From NCBI GenBank assembly GCA_037447655.1, contig JBBHKE010001783.1, positions 33,617-90,711 of the forward strand: a stretch of 57,095 nucleotides of DNA. The letters run 5' to 3'. The notes beneath the pieces were generated by a model, which searched no databases, was not told the DNA's origin, and saw only the letters and a list, made by a program, of their open reading frames with translations. Source of the DNA: Zygnema cylindricum (Eukaryota > Streptophyta > Zygnematophyceae > Zygnematales > Zygnemataceae). Below, piece by piece: positions 46,701 to 57,095 of this stretch (positions are counted from its first letter, which is position 1; the number at the start of each line of letters is the position of its first letter). The position numbers and the translations under genes are program-made.

Positions 46701-47911
46701 GTGTAAGGTTCTTTCAACCGACTTGCCTCCTATATCTACCAGCAATGAAACATCACCCAAGCAGAAGTTTGGACACTCATGCCACAAGCATAGTTTATAT
46801 TCTTTGCAGGTGTAATCTTTAAAGTAGTAAAAGGCCCTTGTTACAACACATGTGAGCCGATGCTCCAATATCCATGATCCACCCAGCGTCCTTTGATCCT
46901 TCTATCACCTGCCGCCATTGCAAATAACTTTGATGTATCCTGCTCATCGAAATCATAGGACTCATCTTCTTGAGTTACAGAAGAAAAAAACAAAGAGTTG
47001 TTTTGTAAACTATTACCAAAACAGCCCTGATTAAACTGACTTTGCTGCCACCCTGTTCTATATAAACCAGTTTCATTTGCCTTCTTGAGCTTATGATAGT
47101 ACCTAAATCTAGGACCTTTTTATGAACAGTAAAAGCTTGTAGTAAAAGACTGCCTATTTTGCCCTTGATTAAATTGATTAAACTTTCTTGGATTCCAATG
47201 ACCTTGATTTCTGAGCTAATTAAAGTGATTTTTTTACTGACTAAACTATCCTTTCCCGACAAAATCTGTGTTAAAAGCCTCTACTTGTTTCTCTCTATTA
47301 CGCATTTTTGAGGTAGACTCTTCTTCCAAAATATTATTGATAGCTAACCGTAGTGTCCAACTAGATTTATCATGCTTTTTCAATTCAGCAGATGCATCTT
47401 TCATACTGCTGGGAAGGCCTCTAATGATTAAGGCAGCCTGCTCAAACTCCGAAAAAGAGCCACCAGCACATGCATGAGAATCAATAAGAGTTCGAAAGTT
47501 ATCAGTATATTTCGCCATCGTTCCCCCCAAGTATTTGTAATCCTAGATCGTTCCTTCCAATAAAAGTTCCTCATGAACATTCGGCTTCTCATAAGACGCC
47601 TTGAGTGAGTTCCGAATATCAATCGCTTTCTTCATTTTGATTCGAGACATAACCATGTTCTTTGAGAGACAAAGCTTTAGAGCGTTCCGAGCTGAAAAAT
47701 TTTTCTTAGCCCATGATGGATCAGTCTCATCAAGTGATCCATCCAACATCTCCAGCAAACCTGCAGTTTCAAAATATGACTTAACCATATCTGCCCAATA
47801 AGCAAACTTCTGCCCATTAAAGACTTGTATTCTTGGAGACAGGCCCATAACCTATTGTTCTATGACTATTGGTACAGGTGGAGCTGCAGCAATAGTGGTA
47901 GAAGTAGACAT
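43776..47911 (-). pseudogene. Ty1/copia gag-pol, element I
   Basis: Gag starts at 47911 (MSTSTT) and meets a stop after IEQ, then shows the capsid region (GQKFAYWADMVKSYFETAG). The zinc knuckle has lost its first Cys (SFYC) and is followed by TAA at 47120-47122. Protease reads DIGAS instead of DTGAS. Integrase has the CDGCSLGKIHKLPFP zinc region and RSDNGGEY. Reverse transcriptase runs about 45289-44501 with an open frame holding [20 protein letters not shown] and YVDDLLL. RNase H follows, with WSDASYGD. Several stops and frameshifts separate these domains, so it is dead as a polyprotein although the RT frame alone is open. Confidence 0.85.
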
Positions 47912-48119
47912 AAGTTAAACAGAAGCTAACCAAGAAACCAATAAAACATTGATGTTTCACCCAATATAAAACCATATTCACAAATACAAATCTCACCAAA
48001 TTTAGCATACATTATCACTAGCATACACACTGTCAATTCCCAAAAATTACAGCACAATTGAACCAGTAAACCATAAGATATTACATCTGCAAGTTTCACA
48101 AAAACTGCATTCAGATTTG

Positions 48120-48816
48120 CATTATCTCAATACTGGATATCAAAATATTTCTAAGTCCTAAGCTTTATACACTGAGTGTCTATCTACTGATCTCTGGACC
48201 AATCAGGTTGAAGTATCTGAATAGTCGAACTGTACTGTAGTACGACAGAGTACCTAACGTACTTCCAAAAATTCCGGTTTGCCACTAACCTAAATCAACC
48301 AGTGAAACACTAAATTTAAATCAACTAAACTCCAAAAATTGTTTGTTCAGGTTTTCTTAATTTGGTGCCGTAAACCCAATGTTTCTGCTTAGTCAGCAGC
48401 AGTCAAATAAGTCCAACCGGCTGTGGTTAATCATGTACGAATATTTGGGTGTTTGCGGAGCACCTAGTCTCCTGTGGACCACACTCAAATCTTAACCGTT
48501 AGTTCAGTTCTAATTGACGTCATGTATTTGCTTTTCACGCTTGTTTTCCCAGATGTCGGATTTTCCTTTTCTTCCGTCCGATGCACCGGTTTGACGTCTT
48601 TCGATGTGTTACATGTGTCCAGGTATATTCCGTTTTTTTTGTATTGTCCCTCATACTGACGCGTGTCTATGTGACCGTACAATACCCTCCAGAGTTACCA
48701 ACCCATTGTCACAATAAACAAGGTAAGTATTACAACTTCAAGGACCTAAAAATATTCTAAGAAGTAAACCTCCCCTCAGAGCCTTATCTACTGAGGATAA
48801 AGCTTTGAAACCAACA
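48120..48816 (-). repeat. Copia LTR 1 (5' LTR of element I)
   Basis: The upstream edge at 48816 is clear (TGTTGGTTTC, next to satellite). A GTATAAAG box lies near 48163. The downstream edge is approximate because no unit offers a separate 3' end to compare and I could not recognise the primer-binding site. Confidence 0.65.
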
Positions 48817-51800
48817 ACATCTTTGTTAGAGCAAACTCAAATTTGTGGTAGAAACATGGTTTAGGGTTTTTTTTTAACTATTTCGTGAGCGTAAACAATA
48901 TAAAGTATTTGTTACCACTATTGTTGTTAGTGTAAACACAAAATTGTGTTATATTCATGGATCAAAGTTTATTTTACCTCTTTTTGAGACCGGGAACGAT
49001 AAACGTTGTTTGTTCCAAATACCTTTGTAAGCGCAAACTCAAATTTGTGTTAGGAATATGGTTTAGGGTTTTTTTTAACTAATTTTGTGAGCGTTAACAA
49101 TACAAAGAGTTTGTTACTGGTATTGTTGTTAGCGCAAACAAAAACTTGTGTGTACATGATTCGAGGTTTACTTTACCTCTTTTTGTGACCGCGAATAATA
49201 AATGTTTTATGTTACAAATATCTTTGTTAGCACAAACTCAAATTTGTGTTAGAAACAAGGTTTATGGTTTTTTTTTACTATTTTTGTGAGCGTTAACAAT
49301 GTAAAGAGTTTGTTACCACTATTGTTGTTATCGCAGACATAAACTTGTGTTATAAATATGTTTCGGAGTTTATTATACATCTTTATGTGACTGCGAACAA
49401 TAAACGTTGTTTGTTACAAATATCTTTGTTACCACAAACTCAAATTTGTGTTAGAAACATGGTTTAGGGTTTTTTTCTAAATATTTTGTGAGCGTTAACA
49501 ATATAAAGTGTTTGTTACCATTATTGTTGTTAGCGGAGACACAAACTTGTGTTATAATATGGTTCGGAGTATATTTTACCTCTTTTTGTGAACGCGAACA
49601 ATAAAGGTTGTTTGTTACAAATATCTTTATGAGCGCAAACTCAAATTTGTGTTAGAAACTTGGTTTAGGGTTTTTTTTAACTATTTTTGTGAGCGTTAAC
49701 AGTATAAAGAGTTTGTTACCACTGTTGTTGTTAGTGCAAACACAAACTTGTGTTATAAACATGGTTCGGTGTTTATTTTACCTCTTTTTGTGACCGAGAA
49801 CAATAAAGTTGTTCGTTACAAATTTCTTTGTTAGAGCAAACTCAAATTTGTGTTAGAAACAAAGTTTAAGGTTTTTTTTAACTATATTTGTGAGCGTTAA
49901 CAATATAAAGAGTTTGCTACCACTATTGTTGTTAGAGCAAACACAAACTTATGTTATAAACATGGTTCATAGTTTATTTTACCTCTTTTTGTGACTGAGA
50001 ACAATAAACGTTGTTTGTTACAAATATCTTTGTTAGAGCAAAGTCAAATTTGTGTTAGAAACAAGGTTTCGGGTTTTGTTTACTATTTTTTTGAGCGTTA
50101 ACAATAAAAAGAGTTTGTTACCACTATTGTTGTTAGCGTAAACACAAGCTTGTGTTGTTGACATGGTTCGGAGTTTATTTTACCTCTCTTTGTGACCGCG
50201 CACAATAAACGTTGTTTGTTACAAATATCTTTGTTAGCGCAAACTCAAATTTGTGGCATAAACATGGTTTAGGGTTTTTTTTTACTATTTTTGTGAGCGT
50301 TAACAATAAAAAGAGTTTGTTACCACTATTGTTGTTAGAGCAAACACAAACTTGACTTATAATCATGATTCAGATATTATTTTACCTATTTTTGTGACTG
50401 CGAACAATAAACGTTGTTTGCTACAAATATCTTTGTTTGCGCAAACTCAAATTTGTGGCATAAACATGGTTTAGGGTTTTGTTTTACTATTTTTGTGAGC
50501 GATAACAATAAAAAGAGTTTGTTACCACTATTGTTGTAAGCTCAAACACAAACTTGTATTGTTGACATGGTTCGATGTTTATTTTACCTCTTTTTGTGAC
50601 GGCGAACAATAGACGTTGTTTGTCAAAAATATCTTTGTTAGCGCAAAATCAAATTTGTGTTACAAACTTGGTTTAGGGTTTTTTTTAACTATTTTGTGAG
50701 CGTTAACATTGTAAAGAATTTGTTACCACTATTGTTGTTAGCGCAAACACAAACTTGTGTTATAAACATGGTTTGGAGTTTATTTTTCCTCTTTTTAAGA
50801 CCAGGCACAATAAACGTTGTTTGTTACAATTATCTTTGTTAGCCCAAACTCAAATTTGTGTTAGAAACATGGTTTATGATTTTTTTTAGCTAATTTTATG
50901 AGCGTTAACAATATAAAGAGTTTGTTAACAGTATTGTTGTTAGCGCAAACACAAACTTGTGTTATAAACATGGTTCGAGGTTTATTTTAACTCTTTTAGT
51001 GAAAGCAAACAATAAACGTTGTTTGTTACAAATATTTTTGTTAGCGCAAACTCAAATTTGTGTTAGAAACAATGTTTATGAATTTCTTTTACTATTTTTG
51101 TGAGCGTTAACAATATAAAGAGCTTGATACCACTATTGTTGTTAGCGCAAACACAAACTTGTGTTATAAACATGGTTCAGAGTGTATTTTACATCTTTTT
51201 GTGAACGCGAACAATAAACGTTGTTTGTTACAAATATCTTTGTTAGCGCAAACTCAAATTTCTGTTAGAAACAAGGTTTAAGGTGTTTTTTTACTACTTT
51301 TGTGAGCCTTAACAATGTAAAGAGTTTGTTACCATTTTGTTGTTAGCGTAGACACAAACTTGTGTTATAAACATGGTTCGGAGTTTTGTGACCGCGAACA
51401 ATAAACGTTGTTTGTTACAAATATCTTTGTTAGCTCAAACTCAAATTTGTGTTAGAAACATGGTTTAGGGTTTTTTTTAACTATTTTGTGAGCGTTAACA
51501 ATAAAAAGAGTTTGTTACCACTATTGTTGTTAGCGCAAACACAAACATGTGTTATAAACATGGTTTGGAGTTTATTTTACATCTTTTTGTGACCGCGAAC
51601 AGCAAACGTTGTTTTTTTTAAATATCTTTATTAGAGCAAACTCAAATTTGTGTTAGAAACTTGGTTTAGGGTTTTTTTTAACTATTTTTGTGAACGTTAA
51701 CAATATAAAGAGTTTGTTACCACTATTGTTGTTAGCGCAAACACAAACTTGTGTTATAAACATGGTTCGGTGTTTATTTTACCTCTTTTTGTGACCGCGA

Positions 51801-52733
51801 ACAACAAACGTTGTTTGTTACAAATATCTTTGTTAGCGCAAACTCAAAATTGTGTTAGAAACATGGTTTAGGGTTTTTTTTTACCTATTTTGTGAGCGTT
51901 AACAATATAAAGTGTTTGTTACCACTATTGTTGTTAGCGCACACACAAACTTGTGTTATAAACATGGTTCAGAGTGTATTTTACATCTTTTTGTGACCGC
52001 GAACTATAAACGTTGTTTGTTTCAAATATCTTTGTTAGCGCAAACTCAAATTTGTGTTAGAAACATGGTTTAGGGTTTTTTTTAACTATTTTTGTGCGCG
52101 TTAGCAATATAAAGTGTTTGTTACCACAACTGTTGTTAGCACAAACACAAACTTGTGTTATAAACATGGTTTGAGGTTTATTTTACCTCTTTTTGTGACT
52201 GCGAACAATAAACGTTGTTTGTTACAAAGTTCTTTGTTAGCGCAAACTCAAATTTGTGGTAGAAACATGGTTTAGGGTTTGTTTTAACTGTTTTTGTGAG
52301 CGTTAACAATATAAAGACTTTGTTACCACTATTGTTGTTAGAGCAAACATAATCTTGTGTTATAAACATGATTCAGAGTTTATTTTACCTCTTTTTGTGA
52401 CCGCGAACGATAAACGTTGTTTGTTACAAATAACTTTGTCAGCCCAAACTCAAATTTGTGGTATAAACATGGTTTAGGGTTTTTTTTAACTATTTTTGTG
52501 AGCGTTAACAATAAAAAGTGTTTGTTACCATTATTGTTGGAAGCGCAAACACAAACTTGTGTTATTAATATGGTTCGGAGTTTATTTTACCTCTTTTTGT
52601 GATCGCGAACAATAAACATTGTTTGTTACAAATATCTTTGTTAGCGCAAACTCATTTTTGTGTTAGAAACTTGGTTTAGGGTTTTTTTATCTATTTTGTG
52701 AGCGTTAACATTGTAAAGTGTTTGTTACCACTA
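48817..52733. repeat. ~201-bp dimeric satellite, about 19-20 units
   Basis: The landmark GCAAACTCAAATTTGTG recurs every 199-202 bp (48831, 49033, 49232, 49434, 49635, 49836, 50038...). Each unit is two related ~100-bp halves: one with GCAAACTCAAATTTGTG, GTTTAGGGTTTTTT and GAGCGTTAACAATATAAAG, the other with GCAAACACAAACTTGTG, GTTCGGAGTTTATTTTACC and GACCGCGAACAATAAACG, both sharing TTTTTGTGA and TTTGTTAC. One unit near 51380 is shortened. Bounded by a copia LTR on the left and a copia element on the right. No coding content. Confidence 0.93.
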
Positions 52734-55700
52734 TGTTTTGTGTACGGTTAGAACGTTTTGTGTACGGTTCAATTTTTGTAAATATCTGAATAACATTAGT
52801 TTGTTGTTTAGTGTGATATAAAATAGTGTTTTATTAATCAGGGTTTTAGAAAATAGTAATTTGGGTTTTTGAGGTACAGTGACGTACGGTTAGGATGCTT
52901 TGTCGTTAGTCAGAATAATAACCGTAGTAACGGTTACCCGATTTAGTGAAAATCAGTAGATACACATTGTGAGTATATAAATTAGGACTTAGCCAATTTT
53001 GTAGTATCCAGTTTTGGGAATATGATTTTCTAAGGGCATATTTTATGAAAACTCCATACATCATATATTATGGTTTACTAAATCATTTGGGCTTCAATGT
53101 TGGGAATTGTCTGTTTAATGTATTGTGTATCAGTGTAGCAAATTTGAAGCATATTGGCTTTCTGAGTCATATTTTGTGTCAGTACTAAGTTGGCTGTTGA
53201 GTAGGTACTTTGATCGTTTCTGCTGTTTTTCATGTCTACTTCCACTACTACCGTTGGTTCTCCACTTGCAACTGCGGTTGTAGAACAACATGTTATGGGC
53301 CTTTTGTCAAGAATTCCTATCTTCAATGGCCAAAAGTATGCGTACTAGGCGGCGATGGTTGAATCGTCGTTTGAAACTGCTGACTTATTGGGGGTCTTCG
53401 ATGGCTCCCTTGATGAAACAGATCCAACTTGGGTGAAGAAGAATTCAATGGCAATGAACAATCTAATTCTTTGTATTTCAGAAAATTTGGTCATGTCTTG
53501 ACTTAAAATGAAGAAGGCGAGGGAGATTTGGACATCCCTCAATTCTGTTTTTGAGAAAGCGGATGTTCATGAGGAGCTCTTGGTGGCTGGAAAAATTTGG
53601 GGATACAAACACACGGGGGGAACTATGGTTGAGTATTGTGACAATTTTCGCGCGCTCATTGATGCTCACTCTTCTGCTGGGGGGTCATTTCCTAAGTTTC
53701 AGCAGGTAACTTTGCTTATTAGAGGTCTCCCTAGTAGCATGAAGGGTGTGTCTGTTCAATTAAAGAGTCATGACAAAGCTAGCTGGTCATTTCAGTTAGC
53801 GTATAATCTTATAATGAAGGAAGAAACAAATACTAAACTCCTTGAGGGAGAAGGAAAGGTTGAAGCATTTGCAACAGACTTTGATAAAAGAAATCAGTTT
53901 AGCCATAATAGGAATTAGTTTAACCAGAATCACAATCAGTTTAGTCAGAGGCAGAATAGGCCATCTCTTTCTACTTGTTTTCTATTGTTCTGAGAAGAGT
54001 CATGGATACAAGTACTGTCCTAAATTGAAGAATGCTAATGAGACAGGTTTATATAGGCCAGGTTGGCAACAAAGCCAGTATCACAAAGGTTTTTCAGGAA
54101 ATCCTTCCTTTGGAAATGCTCTTTTTCCAGATTTTGCAACTGATGCAGATGAGTTTCTCAGCCTCAATGAGCAAGAGGAGGCGGATTTATTTGCTATGGC
54201 GGTTGCCATGGAGGGTCCAAAGGATGCAACATGGATCATGGACACGAGGCGTCTGCCCACATGTGTTCGAACAAGGCGGCTTTTACGAATCTGCAGCAAA
54301 CATCTCCAAAGTGTATCTACTATGCTTGCGGCATGAGTGTTCAAACCTCAGCTCAGGGTGATGTATCATTGATGATAGATGTGGGGGGAAGGTCGCTAGA
54401 GAGAACCCTTCACAATGTTTTGTATGTTCCTGATTTTAAGAAAAATCTTTTTTCTACATCATAAGTGGAGGGTAAAGGCTTTGAAGTTGTTCTGAAAGGA
54501 GGGAGACAGGTTGTTAGCAAGAAAGGGAAAGTCGTAGTTACAGGAACTAGAGATACGAGCAAAATGTACCGGATGGACATGGCTGAATAAAAGGAAAATG
54601 ATGTTCTGTACTCTAGTGTCGAATGTGCTATTGAGTTGTGGCATAAAAGATTAGGACACATGAATTATGATAGTCTAAAGAAAATGGGGAATTCGGGAAA
54701 AGTTGATAGAGTTTCTCTCACATCTCATCCTAGAAAAACATGTGATGGTTGTTCACTTGGCAAGATCCACAAATTGCCATTTCCACAAGAAACAGACCAT
54801 AGATCGGAAAAAGTTCTGCAGCTCATCCATTCTGATATTCTCGGTCCTTCACAAGTGGCTTCGGCAGAAGGGGTCTACTATATGGTCACATTTACAGATG
54901 ACTACTCGAGGCACACAAAAGTTTAATTCATGCAACATAATAGTGAAGTGTTTACTCACTTCAAACACTACAAAGCGTGGGCGGAAAAGCATCATGGAGT
55001 TCCAATATTAGCGCTAAGATCAGACAACGGGGGAGAATACACATCGAAGGAATTTGAAGAATTTCTCCTTCAGGATGGTATCACTTACAATCTTACAGTT
55101 CCATATACACCGAAACAAAATGTTGTTTCTAAGAGATTAAATAGGACAGTAACAGCGAGTGCCCGATCCATGTTTGCAGATAAATGGCTAGATTTAAAAT
55201 TATGGGCTGAAACAGCTAACTGTGCTGTTTATATTAAAAATATAATTGCTTCTAGGTCTCTAGCACTACAGCTTATGAACTTTGGACAGGGGAAAAACCT
55301 GATGTTAGTCTCTTTAAGATCTTTGGAAGCAAGTGTTTTATTTTAGATACTTCACCGGATAGATGGAAAATGGAACCTAAAAGCCTACCTGGGATTTTCA
55401 TAGGGTTTGATGATAGTGCGAAAGGATATAGAGTTTTTGTCCTTGAGAAACAGAAAATGATTGTTTCTAGAAGTATCCTGATTAAAGATGAACAGGATTC
55501 GATTGACTTGTTTAAAGTGCCAGATCAATCGGCAAAAGAAAAGCAAGAATATGTCATTTTTCACAATACGCAAGGAGTCTCCATTCCACCGGCAAGTGGA
55601 AAACCTCTTCTTTCAGTTCCTCTGGTGCCTTTACAGGCTGCTTCCCCACAAGCTACACCTTAGGTGGAAGGAACTACTACACATTCTGTACCAGATCAAG

Positions 55701-57095
55701 TAACGGTTCAAACTAAACAGCGAAATCAGAGATTGCCGACAATCTCAGCCTCAGAATTTCAAAGGGGAAAGAGACCTAGCAGCCGTCTGCAAGCAATATA
55801 TCACTTTGTTTTTTCTGCAGCTACAGAGGAGCCTCTAACGATCCAGGATGCCTTCTCATCACTTGAGAGAAATCAGTGGATCGAGGCGGCAAACGATGAA
55901 ATGAAGTCAATTATGGAGGCACAGACATGGGAGCTGGTGGATCTTCCTCCCGGCAGAAAAGCCATCGGTAGCAAATGGGTATTCAAGGTGAAGCTGAACC
56001 CGGACAACACCATCGAAAGGTATAAGGCGAGACTAGTGGCTAAGGGATATAATCAAAAAGAAGGTATTAACTTTGAGGAAACCTTCTCCCCAGTTGTTAG
56101 ATTTCCCACTGTCAAAATTTTTCTAAGTCTAGCGGCTATAGAGAGTATGGAAATACATCAAATCGATGTTAAAACTGCTTTCTTGCATGGAGAGTTTGAA
56201 TAAACAATTTATATGAAACAACCTGAAATGTATTTTCAAAAGGGAAAAGAAGAATTAGTGTGTAAATTGATGAAATCTTTGTACAGGCAAAAACAAGCCC
56301 TGCGTTAGTGGAATCTAAAGTTAGATGAGTTTTTGACTAGGCTAGGTTTTAAGAGAATTAGCTCAGATCATTCTGTATATGTTCTACAAGGAGAGATGGG
56401 GTAATCTACATTGCTGTATTTGTGGATGATCTATTATTAATAAGTAAGTTAATGGATGAAAAAAACCGCATTTAAGCGACTTTAAGGTCTAGGTTCGAGA
56501 TGAAGGACCTCGGTGAGACCAAATATATCATAGGAATACAGGTAGAAAGAGACACAAAAAAAGAGGCTCATTATGTTAACTTAGAAAGAAACAATAGGTA
56601 ACATGCTAGAAAGATTTGAAATGAAAGATGTGAAAGGATCCGTGACTCCCATAGAATTCAGGCAAAAATTGGAAGGAATTGATACAGATTTAGGCATAAT
56701 TGTTGGTGAGAGTCTAAAGATAGTGGAAGAAAGGTTTATGGCTTCAAAGCCATATAGACAGGTTGTTGGAAGTCTTATATTTTTTATGAATTGTACGAGA
56801 CCCGACATTGCAACAGCTGTGGGAGTCTTGAATAGAAGTGTGCAGAATCCTAAAAAGGCAGACTGGGAAGCAACGAAAAGAGTGTTGAGATATCTTGCAG
56901 GTACTAGAAATCTCAAGCTTGTTCTCGGAGGAGGAGAGGTGACAATCCAGACGTGGTGCGATGCTAACTATGGGGACATGCCAAGCCGGAAATCTACGAC
57001 CGGCTTCGTTCTGAAGATTGGCGATGGAACTTGCTGCTGGAGTAGCAAATTACAAAAGGTTACAGCTCAATCCACAATGGAGTCAGAATATATGG
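52734..57095 (+). mobile_element. Plus-strand Ty1/copia element IV, incomplete at the window edge
   Basis: Begins TGTTTTGTGTACGG where the satellite is broken after ttaccactat. A GTATATAAAT box lies near 52973. Leader segments (TTAGGACTTAG, TATGGTTTACT, GGGAATTG) match the minus-strand array, but the LTR start does not, so it is a related but distinct lineage. The 3' end lies outside the window. Confidence 0.8.
53232..57095 (+). pseudogene. Ty1/copia gag-pol, element IV
   Basis: Gag opens at 53232 (MSTSTT...EQHVMG), with a stop at 53347 after KYAY and another near 53501. The zinc knuckle (about 53970-54020, FYCSEKSHGYKYC) is broken by a one-base shift that removes the first Cys; the stop found there in elements I-III is absent. 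Protease DT is followed by a frameshift into GHEASAHM. GAG-pre-integrase (HKRLGHMNYDSL, CDGCSLGKIHKLPFP) and integrase (RSDNGGEYTSKEF) follow, then TPKQNVV. RT (55664-56203) is open with [10 protein letters not shown] and [10 protein letters not shown], then interrupted; AVFVDDLLL replaces YVDD. RNase H (CDANYGDMPSRKSTTGF) continues to the edge at ESEYM. Confidence 0.85.

Larger units (their letters stand above)
31286..48816 (-). mobile_element. Tandem array of Ty1/copia elements sharing LTRs
   Basis: On the minus strand the order is LTR - element I - LTR - element II - LTR - element III - LTR - gag fragment. The gag start positions (47911, 42790, 37713, 31344) are spaced 5121, 5077 and 6369 bp apart. 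Each inner LTR serves as 3' LTR of one unit and 5' LTR of the next. LTRs begin TGTTGGTTTCAAAGC (minus) at 48816, 43696, 38615 and 32244, each inner one preceded by a purine tract of the AGGGGAG type. None of the units can make a full polyprotein. Confidence 0.85.

Noticed and set aside
48817-52733. CRISPR-like array
   Set aside because: Units are contiguous satellite repeats of about 201 bp with no unique spacers, in a eukaryotic sequence.

Overview
The window is nuclear DNA from a eukaryote. It is AT-rich, with intron-split genes, no bacterial gene order, LTR retrotransposons, MITE-like elements and satellite DNA. The one complete host gene I can reconstruct encodes a GT37-type (plant FUT1-like, XG_FTase) fucosyltransferase. 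That family is mainly known from land plants and their algal relatives, so a streptophyte-type organism is the best guess. Degenerate TTTAGGG-like stretches fit this but do not prove it.

Positions 1-23733 hold two minus-strand copies of the fucosyltransferase gene. Copy B (23733 down to 14035) can be spliced from 11 exons, in phase at all ten junctions, into a 612-residue protein: transmembrane anchor, low-complexity stem and the full conserved catalytic region. Copy A (8265 down past position 1) has lost the first two exons and carries nonsense codons, lost splice acceptors and a 572-bp solo LTR inside exon 5. Its last exon would lie left of the window. In both copies almost every long intron carries a (CT)n-type tract on the gene strand, seen as GA-rich on +. 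These tracts differ greatly in length between copies. Other introns hold AATAC, TCAAAT or ATTAAAC minisatellites.

Positions 8300-14000 and 23740-31285 are gene-poor. They hold a 2 x 467-bp tandem duplication, two 213-bp TA-flanked MITEs, a minisatellite, a truncated LTR retrotransposon with a Ty3/gypsy-like gag start framed by 220-bp identical repeats, a 1.2-kb inverted-repeat element with a MITE nested in one arm, and a BED-type zinc-finger fragment.

Positions 31286-48816 are a head-to-tail array of Ty1/copia elements on the minus strand: four LTRs and three internal regions, all pseudogenes, with the LTRs shared between neighbours. Elements I and II share several stop codons and all three share one in the gag zinc knuckle, so much of the array probably grew by DNA duplication after inactivation. 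The third unit is rearranged around a (GA)n tract and a 10-N gap. Positions 48817-52733 are a satellite of about 201 bp, itself a dimer of two diverged ~100-bp monomers. From 52734 to the window end a related but distinct copia element on the plus strand interrupts that satellite and runs off the edge.
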